The notes beneath the pieces were generated by a model. It was not told the origin of the DNA. It made no database searches and saw nothing but the letters and a program-made list of their open reading frames with translations. A program made the position numbers and the translations under genes. From Aplysia californica (taxonomy: Eukaryota; Mollusca; Gastropoda; Aplysiida; Aplysiidae), in contig NW_004797352.1 of assembly GCF_000002075.1 (NCBI RefSeq), positions 456,820-520,819 of the forward strand: DNA of 64,000 nt, read 5' to 3'. Shown here piece by piece: positions 34,940 to 42,889 of this stretch (position 1 is its first letter; every line of letters begins with the position of its first letter).

Positions 34940-36882
34940 GTGAGTGTTTGAGTGTGTCTGTGTGTGGTAGTAAGTGGAGAGTGAGGAGTGTGTGTGTGTG
35001 TTTGTTTGTTTTTCTGGCTTTATTTCAGCCTTTATTCAATAACAGTTCAAAGTATACAAAAATAGAAACACAGGATCCATTCACTCCAGAACTCATGAGT
35101 CATTCGTCTCTTTCGGTTTCACTCTTTCATTCAATTCCCGTGTTCTCTCCCGCGGCTCATCCCCGTCCGCATGACTTTCATACCCCACCCCATCCCTCCA
35201 GGCACACATAAAGAAAATCTCACTTGTTCCCTGCGAACCATGGACAATAATATAGGCAAAACACCGCCTGAGCTGCATTCCTTTTGTTCGTGAGCTGTGG
35301 ACCAGGCCAGGGGTGGTCAGTGTCGTCGTCTTGTAGTTGCTGTCGCCTGTGGATACACTCGCACATTCTTCCTTTCACCCGCTCTTTCACTCACACTGTC
35401 TCTCCATCCACAGTTCAGCTCGTCATACGTTCAAAAGTTGCCCACTAGTTATGTTTAGTTAGTGTGTGTACATGTGCATGATGGTGGTGGGTGTGTGGTG
35501 GGTGTTACTGAAGGTTGTCTGTAGGCGGGCTTGCCATGCGGTACGTGTTCCTTCCCAGACCAGAGGCAGAATGAAAGTTGGCGCCGAACTCTCGCAATAA
35601 ATAGGCAAAAAAATCACGAGACCGGAAGCCGAAAACCATTCGGAGTAATAAAGATCGGCACTATTTCTCCGAACGTTCGGAGAAATAGTCACTTCGTTAT
35701 TATAATTATATAATAACGAAGTGGCTAGCCAAGTCGCCAGCAGGGCTGAGGGGGTTGCAATTATGCAAATGAGCTCTTGTGCGGATCTCTAGCCCTCCAT
35801 TGTACTTTGCCGGACCAGGGAGTAGGCCAAGCCAGCAGAGTCGCAGGGAAATAAAAATAGTGGACCACGTGATTAGATTGACCAATTAGCCTCAAGGTGT
35901 CAGGGTCATGGGTCAAAGGGCACAGAGGCATGGTCGTGATGACTGAAAAACCCGGAAAGAGACGTCAGTCGATTGTTGGCAGTCGAAGGGTGAGGACGTA
36001 GAAAACTGACCAGGAGAGTGAGTAGGGGAGCTCGGAAATGAAGAATAGCGGGCCACTAGGCACCAGGAGGGGCGCCATAGCGAAAGTAGTTCCGACCGGT
36101 GGTCCGGTAAAGTACAATCTTACCGGCTATACTTAGATGTAGTCACGTGATCGGAGGGGTAACCTGGTCTGACGCCAAACAAGATGGGCGCCGTACCTAA
36201 AATAGATTGCGTCTTTCTATGTTTAATCGCATGTTTGCCACCATGACCATGACTATGACTGACAAAGTGAGAATCCCTCACTTCAAACAAGATAGCTGTT
36301 ACTTTATAAATATCTGCCAATGGTGTTTAGTTTCGTTGTCGTTCTCAAGAGCTAAGAATCTAGGTTATCCGCTAGATCTAGATTTCTAGTAGATTCTACG
36401 TCACACTGTCTACAGTCTGTTGACCCCCAGCAGAGGCAATTTCGCAGTGCATCTGTGACTGTGGGCGAGTGAAAATAAACATTAATCTTGGACCCTAGGC
36501 TAGATCTAGTCATCGTTAAGTAGACTCGACTAGATCTACATCTAGATATATAGTTCTTCGGTTGCAACAGCAACTAGATATCTAGATCTAGATCTAGATC
36601 AAGCGTTCATAATATCACACTCAACTTATCGGCTTCTGACACTTCTGTGGCAAACTGCTTGATGAGTTTCGACTCCTTTTTGCCGTCCATAACAACCACA
36701 AACTTGATAACCAAAATAATAACGCATTGCAAAACAAAAGAATTGGAACACTTACCGACTACCATGGTATCATCTGGAATTTCTTCGATGAAACATTTTC
36801 TTTCCGTCTCACCAATGTGAAAGTACAGTGCGTTTGATACTTGCAAAACGCAAGCCACAATCAAAGCAATTCGCATCGCCAT
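10500..36882 (-). CDS. TMED9: p24 family cargo receptor, TMED4/TMED9-like, whole gene with duplicated exons
   Basis: Type I membrane protein of the p24 family, which in animals cycles between ER and Golgi in COPI/COPII vesicles and helps sort cargo. The spliced order is exon 1 (36882-36756), one of two exons 2 (25981-25866 or 24577-24462), exon 3 (22262-22158), exon 4 (21387-21241) and one of two last exons (18543-18394 or 10649-10500). Every junction is GT-AG and the phases agree, giving 214 residues in any combination. The order is signal peptide (1-18), GOLD domain with its cysteine pair in exons 1 and 3, coiled coil in exon 4, then one membrane span and a short tail with FF and KKLV in the last exon. 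Remembered human TMED4 and TMED9 match along the whole length. Those two are vertebrate paralogues, so the symbol stands for the subfamily. The introns are full of repeats. Isoform use is inferred; the exons are seen. Confidence 0.95.
10850..11320. other. intron or spacer between TMED exons 5a and 5b, no gene
   Basis: Contains a C run near 10850 and a G run near 11080, otherwise unremarkable. Confidence 0.5.
11321..11499 (+). mobile_element. 179-bp MITE, family with 6-bp target duplication, copy 1
   Basis: Starts CTGTCCCCGCGGTTTTATGC and ends with the inverted counterpart GCATAAAACCAATGGGACAG (16/20 paired). It is flanked by ATAGTA on both sides (11315-11320 and 11500-11505). The same 179-bp length in inverted orientation occurs at 13565-13743. 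It has no ORF, so it moved with a transposase in trans. The superfamily is not assigned. Confidence 0.88.
11840..12420 (+). pseudogene. LINE fragment, CR1/L2-type C-terminus and tail
   Basis: Reads [19 protein letters not shown], then [46 protein letters not shown] and a degraded zinc-finger-like end with [16 protein letters not shown], which are the usual last landmarks of this LINE family. It finishes in an ATC-rich simple tail (12395-12420). Several frame changes. Confidence 0.75.
12604..12703. other. assembly gap (100 N)
   Basis: Exactly 100 N between an AT-rich edge and an AG microsatellite, the conventional gap of unknown length. It probably reflects an unresolved simple repeat. Confidence 0.98.
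12704..12754. repeat. (AG)n microsatellite
   Basis: About 25 AG units abutting the gap. Confidence 0.95.
12755..13440. other. no gene seen
   Basis: AT-rich, no repeat pair or supported ORF. It lies between TMED exons 5a and 5b. Confidence 0.4.
13445..13790 (-). repeat. tRNA-derived SINE-like head, interrupted by a MITE
   Basis: Joining the flanks of the 179-bp MITE at its target duplication gives a minus-strand segment with TGTGGTTAGGCTCTTCGCC and GAGTTTGGTTCCCAC, which resembles a degraded A box and B box of a tRNA-like head. Confidence 0.35.
13565..13743 (-). mobile_element. 179-bp MITE, family with 6-bp target duplication, copy 2
   Basis: Ends CTGTCCCCGTGGTTTTATGC and GCCTAAAACGACGGGGACAG, flanked by CTAATG on both sides (13559-13564 and 13744-13749). 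Same length as the copy at 11321-11499, in reverse orientation. Confidence 0.9.
13948..14712 (+). mobile_element. GTGG MITE family, copy B, split by a LINE fragment
   Basis: Left end CGTGGTGGAACCAGGCGGTC pairs with the right end ACGAGCGAGTGATTTCACCA. The interior matches 9350-9665 and 48611-48969. A LINE tail (14256-14640) is inserted in it, so the MITE is older than that LINE insertion. Confidence 0.65.
14256..14640 (-). pseudogene. LINE fragment, RTE-like C-terminus, nested in a MITE
   Basis: Minus-strand reading gives [38 protein letters not shown] and [20 protein letters not shown], homologous to 1-549. It is short and truncated at its 5' end, as expected for incomplete reverse transcription. 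Confidence 0.8.
14713..15403. other. no gene; (GT)n at 15210-15270
   Basis: Unremarkable AT-rich sequence with one GT microsatellite and a TATCT run near 15320. Intronic to exon 5b if that exon is used. Confidence 0.5.
15404..15620 (-). repeat. SINE-like copy, type 3
   Basis: Carries the family end GGCAC...GTCATATAAGTGC and the body words GGAGAGATAAAGG and GGAGCAAACCACACC. It lies directly next to a second copy at 15622. Confidence 0.65.
15622..15930 (-). repeat. SINE-like copy, type 3
   Basis: Hairpin stem GTACTT (15652-15657) pairs with AAGTAC (15678-15683) around a 20-nt loop. The body (AGAGATAAGGACGACAGATG, GCAAACCACACAAGCACCCG) is shared with 20200, 41345 and 63648. Confidence 0.75.
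16469..16573. repeat. 53-bp tandem duplication
   Basis: Two units beginning GTCCAGTAC and ending AAGTATGTAATAC, with only a few differences, so fairly recent. Confidence 0.9.
16574..18393 (-). other. possible long 3' UTR of TMED exon 5a; no gene
   Basis: Unusually free of recognisable mobile DNA for this window apart from a short CA tract at 18062-18092. It lies directly after the 5a stop. 3' UTR status is inference. Confidence 0.35.
18024..18029 (-). terminator. candidate poly(A) signal for TMED terminal exon 5a
   Basis: AATAAA on the minus strand, about 365 nt after the stop at 18394. A further signal-like site lies near 16690, in the 16.6-18.4 kb stretch that shows no recognised repeat and could be a long 3' UTR. 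Motif only; use is not shown. Confidence 0.3.
18394..18543 (-). CDS. TMED9: TMED4/9-like terminal exon, proximal version (5a)
   Basis: A 150-nt exon after acceptor TTTTCAG. It encodes [20 protein letters not shown], the span [15 protein letters not shown], and the tail [14 protein letters not shown] followed by TGA. This is almost identical to human TMED4/9 (tail SFFEAKKLV). FF plus KKLV are the COPII and COPI sorting signals of the family. A candidate poly(A) signal lies about 370 nt downstream (18029-18024). This is the canonical terminus. Confidence 0.96.
   Translation of the reverse strand, partial: YREERFRQTSESTNQRVLWWSIIQTLILLVTGFWQMQHLKSFFEAKKLV
19897..19975 (+). mobile_element. pogo-like element end fragment
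   Basis: TA followed by CAGTCAAACCTCGTTATAAA, the kind of terminal repeat used by pogo/Tigger elements. The other end was not found. Confidence 0.4.
20200..20450 (-). repeat. SINE-like copy, type 3
   Basis: Family end GGCACT...AAGTGC with body words GAGAGATTAAGGATGATAGA and GCAAACCACACAAGAGCGCC. The loop carries an insertion-like rearrangement. Confidence 0.65.
21241..21387 (-). CDS. TMED9: TMED4/9-like exon 4: coiled-coil region
   Basis: A 147-nt constant exon, acceptor GTCCTCAG, donor GTGGGT, phase 0 on both sides. It encodes [40 protein letters not shown] and VTKEQNYQR. This is the p24 coiled coil used for hetero-oligomerisation, and it matches human [20 protein letters not shown] closely. 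The exon ends exactly where either terminal exon resumes with (Y/E)REERFR. Confidence 0.96.
22158..22262 (-). CDS. TMED9: TMED4/9-like exon 3: end of GOLD domain
   Basis: A 105-nt constant exon, acceptor TTTCAG, donor GTAAGT, phase 0 on both sides. It encodes [20 protein letters not shown] and then [15 protein letters not shown]. The human counterpart reads [20 protein letters not shown], so the core is nearly invariant. The cysteine in VICLN is the second of the GOLD disulfide pair, partner of the one in exon 1. Confidence 0.95.
24462..24577 (-). CDS. TMED9: TMED4/9-like exon 2, downstream version (2a)
   Basis: A 116-nt exon with acceptor CTTTCAG and donor GTGAGT, phase 1 in and phase 0 out, exactly like its sister at 25981-25866. 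It encodes [20 protein letters not shown] and then [18 protein letters not shown]. The PVSPG part is closer to human TMED9 (PATPG) than the sister exon is, so this may be the ancestral version. It lies 1.29 kb downstream of 2b, with a 177-bp pogo-type MITE (24789-24965) in the intron between them. Confidence 0.92.
24789..24965. mobile_element. 177-bp pogo-type MITE in the intron between exons 2b and 2a
   Basis: Left end CAGTGGAGTCCAC and right end GTGGACTCCACTG are exact inverted copies, with TA next to the right end. Same terminal word type as the element at 55408-57820. Confidence 0.65.
25866..25981 (-). CDS. TMED9: TMED4/9-like exon 2, upstream version (2b)
   Basis: A 116-nt exon with acceptor CCCCAG and donor GTAAGA, phase 1 in and phase 0 out. 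It encodes [16 protein letters not shown] and then [19 protein letters not shown], aligning residue for residue with human TMED9 exon 2 (NYRTQLYDKQREEYQP). It is 17/38 identical to the other exon 2 at 24577-24462. The extra cysteine (HVEC) is absent from the sister exon and could change disulfide chemistry in the GOLD domain. Because 116 is not a multiple of 3, including both versions would break the frame, so the pair must be mutually exclusive to make a full protein. Confidence 0.9.
26229..26310 (+). repeat. dispersed repeat, copy 1 of 2
   Basis: AGTTGACC, CAACGGAC, GACACA and CACATGATGCAAAC occur in the same order and spacing at 32770-32850. Confidence 0.55.
26568..26611. mobile_element. 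short inverted repeat, ACAGAATTCTA family
   Basis: CCACAGAATTCTA and TAGAATTCTGTGG enclose only about 17 bp. The terminal word is the same as in the MITE at 37086-37201, so this may be an internally deleted relative. Confidence 0.5.
26883..27301. mobile_element. 419-bp MITE with 27-bp inverted ends
   Basis: The left end starts CAGTGGCTACGTTCACGGCG and the right end is its reverse complement with one mismatch in 27. No target duplication is clear. The open frame inside (26916-27242) has no protein-like features. Confidence 0.75.
27302..28850. other. intron sequence, no gene
   Basis: A G run near 27775 and a short CA tract near 28003. Nothing coding supported. Confidence 0.5.
28876..28988. 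repeat. CGCGTG-rich alternating tract followed by (GA)n
   Basis: About 50 bp of alternating purine-pyrimidine (CG, TG) next to about 28 GA units. Confidence 0.85.
29174..29214. repeat. 19-bp-armed inverted repeat
   Basis: Arms TAGAGAACTGGATTTATTA and TAATAAATCCAGCTCTCTA, 3-nt spacer, one mismatch. It lies 60 bp before a 175-bp tandem array. Confidence 0.8.
29274..29705. repeat. 175-bp tandem array, about 2.4 units
   Basis: Units begin (C/T)TGCCAAGTTTC at 29274, 29448 and 29623. They share ACCT.TAA..TCTT.A.AACTCA and the word AGATTCTGCA. The units have diverged considerably, so the array is old. Confidence 0.8.
30096..31664 (+). repeat. 1.57-kb unclassified repeat, copy 1
   Basis: Reverse complement of 56210-57786 from end to end (for example GCGGGGAACCCCC here against GGGGTTCCCCGCC there, and GGAGCTCCCCGGCTC near 30153). 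No ORF. The right edge is CCACTG, so inverted it opens CAGTGGAATTTTAGTTGC. I cannot place it in a known family. Confidence 0.85.
31665..33670. other. intron sequence, no gene; ACGGA-rich patch at 33130-33300
   Basis: Includes the second copy of the 26229 repeat (32770-32850) and a patch with repeated TACGGA words. No gene supported. Confidence 0.45.
33671..33782 (+). repeat. 112-bp inverted repeat, left copy
   Basis: Inverted counterpart at 36125-36236 with no net length change. Shared words include AACATGCGATTAAAC, GTACGGCGCCCATCTTGTTT and GTGACTACATCTAAGTATAG. Confidence 0.85.
33876..33900. repeat. poly-C run
   Basis: 25 consecutive C after an (AGATCT) run. Confidence 0.9.
34141..34276. 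repeat. 37-bp tandem array with a palindromic core
   Basis: About 3.7 units of GCACTATTTCTCCGAACGTT plus a GGGAAAATAAAGCTGG tail. The first two keep the palindrome CCGAACGTTCGG; later units lose it. Confidence 0.9.
34872..34932. repeat. (GT)n microsatellite
   Basis: About 30 GT units. Confidence 0.9.
35660..35723. repeat. two adjacent palindromes
   Basis: 35660-35689 is a perfect 30-bp palindrome with arms ACTATTTCTCCGAAC, sharing its core with the 34141 array. Immediately after it, 690-704 and 709-723 (offset 35000) form a 15-bp hairpin (CACTTCGTTATTATA) with a 4-nt loop. Confidence 0.95.
36125..36236 (-). repeat. 112-bp inverted repeat, right copy
   Basis: Reverse complement of 33671-33782, 0.5 kb downstream of TMED exon 1. 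Confidence 0.85.
36756..36882 (-). CDS. TMED9: TMED4/9-like exon 1: signal peptide and start of GOLD domain
   Basis: Translates to an 18-residue signal peptide ([18 protein letters not shown]) followed by [20 protein letters not shown], which is almost the human TMED9 mature N-terminus. Cleavage is expected after SNA. The chosen ATG at 36882 has CAAC before it and G after it, a good animal context. The open frame extends 18 codons further upstream to 36936, but that extension would put a non-signal sequence in front of the hydrophobic core. The donor GTAAGT begins at 36755 and splits the glycine codon (phase 1), which matches both exon 2 versions. The cysteine in KCF is the first of the GOLD disulfide pair. 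Confidence 0.95.
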
Positions 36883-37085
36883 GTTGGCACAAGAAGAGGA
36901 AATGATATTTTTGACATGCGTAGCAAGAAAAGCCACGTAAAAGGATGTTATCCACCGGCAAAGAGGTGCAAGGGAGATGATGCTAATAATATTATTACTT
37001 GAAGCATACTCGGTTCTTCAGTATCCCCCCCTTTGAAATACAGCAGAGACACTAAAATATAATTAAATACTCTCTGAATACAGCC
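36883..37085 (-). promoter_or_regulatory. TMED9: region upstream of the TMED start codon
   Basis: Presumed 5' UTR and promoter by position. No TATA box at a fixed distance and no CpG-rich block is evident. Confidence 0.25.
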
Positions 37086-37201
37086 ACAGAATTCTACGCT
37101 TATACATTCATCTGATACCGCCCGGTTGCTTTTTCAGTTCTTTCTTTAATGTTGTTATGAGGGATTGTAAAGGCATACTTTTTATTAGTGTAGAATTCTG
37201 T
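37086..37201 (+). mobile_element. 116-bp MITE with 10-bp flanking direct repeat
   Basis: Ends ACAGAATTCTACGC and GTGTAGAATTCTGT pair at 13 of 14 positions, flanked by GAATACAGCC on both sides (37076-37085 and 37202-37211). A 10-bp duplication would suit Mutator-type transposition. The interior recurs at 38623-38705. Confidence 0.8.
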
Positions 37202-37617
37202 GAATACAGCCGAAGTCACGTGTATCAAGACAATCGCATAAGTGGGCTAAAATTTGGCCACGAAAAGTGTCATTGGCGGTGAGCTACGACGTGCCGGTAG
37301 CCTATATTATTATGGGTATGACGCAAATAAAATTTTATGTGTTAGAAGCTGGAAGTGCAGCTGTGAACACTCCCATAAAAAAATATCTAGCTTCAATTGT
37401 TGTGGAAAAATACTATGGTTAAGTTGAGACAAATTGATACAAATTACAATGCAAAGTTTGAGTGACATTAATTCAGACGAACATTTGAGGATACGTTGCG
37501 CCACGAATTTTTGACCGCACTAGTCAAAGAAGTTAAGAAACAGTCAATGGATGGATCTCGATCGATCCCACCCCCACCCCCCCCCCCCCCCCCAATGGTC
37601 CCCACATGTAGCAAAGA

Positions 37618-37930
37618 AAATACACAAAAACAGCTTTCTACTACTACTCCTTGGCTCCTCATTACTGCTGTCTTTCTGCCTCACCCCTGGTCTTCTGGTA
37701 GGAAAGATCTACACCTAGCCTTCTCGGACAATAAGGGCGAAAAATCTCGGTGGGCCCGTGTGCAAGTTGCGCACGTTAAAGATCCCGTGATGGTCTAAAA
37801 TCGATAAGAGTAGGCTTCGGCCGCCGCCCGGGGAAAATTTAAAATTTCCTACCAACTGAAGATATTAGGTGTGTCCCGCGCGCTCATATGAATATGACCT
37901 TATGCAGTTGCGAGCGCCGTAAAAAACATT
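37618..37930 (+). repeat. SINE copy, type 1 body
   Basis: Carries the CCTTGGCTCC, GGTAGGAAAGATCTACACCT and TTGCGCACGTTAAAGATCCC words of the tRNA-headed SINE at 58950-59432. It ends at GTTGCGAGCGCCGTAAAA. Part of the stem-loop (TCATAT) is duplicated. Confidence 0.75.
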
Positions 37931-37959
37931 TCACAAAAACTAACAAACAAATACTTTTT

Positions 37960-38556
<597 letters not shown>

Positions 38557-38622
38557 AATAAAAAAGACAGAACAGATTGCTCATTTGGACAAACGACTGG
38601 TTAAATGAAATTCGTACAGGTC

Positions 38623-38705
38623 TACATTCATCTGATACCACCCGGTTGCTTTTTCAGTTCTTTCTTTAATGTTGTTCTGAGGGATTGTAAAGGCATACTT
38701 TTTAA
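38623..38705 (+). repeat. interior fragment of the 116-bp MITE
   Basis: About 80 bp nearly identical to the interior of 37086-37201 (CATTCATCTGATACC to GGCATACTTTTTA) without the inverted ends. Confidence 0.8.
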
Positions 38706-39689
38706 TTAATCACAAAAATTTATGTATTGCAATTTGCATATTAACAAGCTGTTTGGAAAATGACACAAGTTATTCGTACTGGTACATAGTAGGCCTACAC
38801 TCTGTAACACACACTCTCTCTTAATCGGTTATTCTAGTCTTCGGACTTGCAGTATTTTTTACACCCAAGTCGCCACTTTGACCAATGGATGTAGTTATGC
38901 GTAGAAGGTTTTGGCGTCTGATTCGAAAGAAACCAAGTGACCTTGATGCGCGACTTCGCTATCTATTGAAAAATACAAATTAAATGATTGTAAACGTTTA
39001 AACATCGTATCAAGTCAGGTTCCTCGAGGGGCAGTTTGTTTATTTTGATAGGCTGATTCAGAAAATGAAGTCACTTTTAAGTTGCGATGACTAAAAAATG
39101 TAGCACCCAATGTTTTATCCGCGTGGTGGCAAATTTCAAAAGGATTCTGCGTCCGAACTCGTCTCCACTAAATCTGACCCACATCGCACAAAAATAATGC
39201 ATCAGGCGCGGTGCTTGATTTCTTGATCTGGTTTCAATTTCAATCCATCGTCCGATTGCTCAATTTTATACAATTTTGTGGTTACATTACACATAATGAT
39301 TTGTCGTATGAACGGAATATCGTCAAATTTTACAATCGTTACGTAGGCCTATAGATTTCAGCCTCTTTTTTATTCTTTTTTTTTTTTGGGGGGGGGGGGT
39401 AATTACAAGGTGAGGACGGACTGAAGGCCAACAATTTTGGTCGCTTTTAAGGACAAGCGGGCCTTCCCAGATTTCGGGGGTTTCCAGAAATCTTGACCTG
39501 CACCAAAAGTGGGAATTGCCCTACCTATAGGAGACGTTTAGTTTCATTGGTGTGTATACATGTACTTGTTTGGTTATAAATAAAATTCTTCCTGTATTTT
39601 ATAGAGACTGAACTACGTGCAAAAACATTTTCTTCGATTTTCTCAAAACAGCATTTTTCGGGATAAGCGACTTATTGTCAGTTCTAACT
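38706..39689. other. no gene seen
   Basis: A G run near 39390, otherwise no repeat pair or coding signal. Confidence 0.4.
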
Positions 39690-40265
39690 GATCGTGTATC
39701 AACCATCATCTTCACCGCCTTTCTCAACCTGCATCAAGGTATAGACCACGGACAAACACTGTCCACCTTTCCCTATCCTGGATTAGTTCCTTGATGTTAT
39801 TCCATTCCTACTTTTCTGTACATCAATTTCTGTGACCCTCTCCAGGTTTCACGTGGCCTTCCCCTTGATCATTTACCCTGCGTATCCCAATTCAACATTT
39901 TCCTTGTTATGCAACTGCCTGAGAGAATGTCCAATCCTTCCATCGTCACCACCTTCTTCCCACTTCATCTATGACTAGGCTTTGTTTTGTTCTCCTTATA
40001 ACACTTCCTCCGTGGCCCATCTGATCCTCAGTAACTTTCTCAGAGACTTGTTCAAGAAAACCTGGATCCTTTTTATGCAAGTCTGAGAAGCGTTCCATGT
40101 CTCACATCCATACAACATGACTTCGCATTTGAGTTGAAAATCATCAGCTTTGTTCAAAGTGAGATATCCCTGATCCTCCAAATCCTGTTCAAAGATATGA
40201 AAGCCGCATGTTTTTCTGATGCGGGACTTTGTTTCAGCACCTGTTCCTCCGTTGTCAATTATACT
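39690..40265 (-). pseudogene. LINE fragment, RTE-like 3' end
   Basis: Minus-strand reading gives LTLNKADDFQLKCEVMLYGC, ETWNASQTCIKRIQVFLNKS and LRKLLRIRW, parallel to 1-549. The following part contains stops and frame changes. Confidence 0.8.
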
Positions 40266-40707
40266 ACCAAAATAGCAGAATGATTAAACGTCTCCTATAG
40301 ATAGTGCATTTCCTTCTGTTTTGACCGACTCCTTTCAATCTTTAGGAACTGATCGTGTAGAAGGCCTTTTAAAAAGGAATGAAAAGTAGGCCCCGGACTG
40401 GACGCTAGATCTGCCAGAGATCTATGTGTGCTCCTTTTAATTTTAACAAAAGTGGCATCTATTTGATGGCGAAGAGTTGTACGGTGCATAGACTATTCTG
40501 TAGGCTCTGAAAAGCATGAGTATGTGCTTCATAAATGAAAGTGCATGGATCATCATCATTATTTCCCGTGCATCTCAGATTATGTCTAGTCAACCCTAAG
40601 AAGAAGATAAAAGATGAGGAGCAAAAAAAATCACTGGAAAAGAAAGCAACAGCTGATAAAAGCTGATAAAGATAGATCTGAGGAGAAGCTAGATATACAC
40701 ATGTACA

Positions 40708-40708
<1 letters not shown>

Positions 40709-40791
<83 letters not shown>
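40709..40791. repeat. (AT)n microsatellite
   Basis: About 40 AT units flanked by two copies of GGAAAAGAAAG, so the tract may have grown inside a small duplication. Confidence 0.95.
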
Positions 40792-40795
<4 letters not shown>

Positions 40796-41344
40796 TTGGA
40801 AAAGAAAGGAGAAGCTCAATAACTGATGTAAGCAGACATAGATAAGGAGAAAAAATAAACCACCAGATTTAAAGTAGCAATAACTGACAAACAGTTAGTG
40901 GATACTATAATCTGAATTCCCATTGGTCAATCTTCAGTTATTGTGTATAAACATGATCCCTGTCCATTACAATATTACATGTAGGCCTACCATGCCCCGC
41001 TGTAATTGTAACAGGGCGGGGACCACTGTGTTTGGTAAATCCATTATTCACAGCTGTTTAAGCCACCGCTTTAATTACCTTACACTTACAGAGTTAGACC
41101 AATAAATAACCAAAATGACAACCGCATAGATGGGTTGACTACACTCATAGCCTTTTCCTTATCTTTCTCTAAAGATTGAAAAACCAATCTTCGTTCTATA
41201 GCCTAGGTACAAACTTCTTCAAGTGCCAAATCTGAAACAGAAATCGGCAATCCAGGTTCGCCACTTATTTCTCTGCACGGATGCTCACTTTTTGTCCTCT
41301 TTGGGATGGTTCGAAGTTTCAGAATTGGACTCCTTTAATAGAAA
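40792..41344. other. no gene seen
   Basis: No supported feature. Confidence 0.4.
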
Positions 41345-41530
41345 CTTTTAGTTTTCGTAAGAAGAGTTTTACGGTACTTGCAACACAATAAGGTCATATA
41401 AGTGCCGAAGATTAGAGATCTCACAAGAGAGTAACATGCACAAAAAAGAAGGAGGGGAGATAAGGACAACAGATGTTTGATAGGAAAGAAGGGGCAAACC
41501 ACACCGGAGCAACCGCCAACCTCCCACTAC
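41345..41530 (-). repeat. SINE-like copy, type 3
   Basis: Hairpin stem GGTACTT (41373-41379) with AAGTGCC (41400-41406), one G-T pair, 20-nt loop. Body as at 63648. Confidence 0.8.
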
Positions 41531-42125
41531 ATGTATCTTTAGGCTAAACTTTAGCTTTTGCAATTTTTAGTTTTATTTCAGTACCGTAGTAATTTAGATA
41601 TCAGATGTAATCAAAACCAAATTGAAATTTTGTTGAAAGGTATATCGCTAGCCGCGTGATTCAACCGCCTAAGTGCCAAGAGACAAATTTTTCAAGAGAA
41701 GCGAAAAACGTTTATTTCTTTAGGCTCGTACCCATGAATTTAAAATTCATGTAACTAAATTTATAAAAGAAAAGCTTTCTTAAGATCTTACATAAGTTAC
41801 TGGACATAGGCAGTTTACACCTTCCAAAATCTGCGTGATTCAACCGCCGAAGTGACAGTATGACAGCATCTTGGCGTTTGAATAACGTTAAGGGGGGGGG
41901 GGGGGGCGGGCTACACCCCCAAAGTCAAAATTCGGCTCAAAATCATGGAATTTGAGTAGTAGGCAATTTTAGCTTCCTCAGCCTTTCCTACATCTATTTC
42001 ATCGCATAAGAACCCCCCAAAACCGTATTTTTTCCCATACCGGGCATGTTTGTGATTGCAATTTCCTCATAAAGTCAGAATTTTATTTCTCTTTGTCAGC
42101 CGTTTTCTCAAAATGCGACTTTTCT

Positions 42126-42610
42126 CTATACTTTTTTGAATAACTCCACCATTTTTCATCCAATCTTCATGAAATTTTCACAGAATGAAGACAACAGGTA
42201 ATACTAAAAATTTGTCTGTTGAATTTTTGATATATGGAATAGATTTTTGTTGGTGATGTCAGGAGTGTGGATTTTCACGGATTTTTCGAAAACTTGAATG
42301 CTACATCAGGAAAAAATTCATTAAAAATGTTCTAATTCGTTTAGGAAAAAAACAACAGACAAATTTTTAGATCTAATGTTTGTAAACACGCATGCAAAAA
42401 ATCAATCAATTTCCATGAGCGATAAGTGCGGTATTCATTACGTAAGACATGTCAATAAAATCCAATATGGCGGCGTATCCATGGAAACGAATATTTTTTC
42501 TCAAATTTGATTGCGGATTTCAAGACTCCTTATGCTTGTTATATGTGTGAAATGTGGTAAATTTCGGTCCAGTAATAAGCGAGATAGCCTCCAGGTGTAG
42601 CCCCCCCCTT
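42126..42610 (+). repeat. about 0.5-kb dispersed repeat, copy 2
   Basis: Counterpart of 37960-38556, here inside the 2.9-kb element, so the other copy may be a relic of a related element. Confidence 0.8.
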
Positions 42611-42889
42611 AATCTACGCCACTTGACGAGCGCCAATGGTCGTCTGGACGTTTGAGTTATCGAGAAAAGCAAATCACAATAGTTTTATTAAGAGCACTTA
42701 TAAAGTTAAGAGTAATTATTTTAGTTATTTGGTTGGGTCTTCTGACTGTTTTTGGCCTCATGGAGTTGGTAATTAAGACCAATCATCTTAACTTTCAATT
42801 TGTACTGGATGTTTTTGTTCAATGTGTATCAAAGGCAATGAACGTTAGTGACAACGGGGTCGTTTTTGTTCCAGCCAGGTCTGAATGAT

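Larger units (their letters stand above)
25982..36755 (-). other. TMED9: TMED intron 1 (10.8 kb), dense in repeats
   Basis: Bounded by the donor after 36756 and the acceptor before 25981. It contains the elements listed separately between 26229 and 36236. Nothing else coding is supported. Confidence 0.85.

Noticed and set aside
36607-36936. 109-residue frame as an intronless gene
   Set aside because: Similarity to TMED4/9 stops exactly at the GTAAGT donor. The tail is intron read-through and the first 18 residues lie upstream of the better start.
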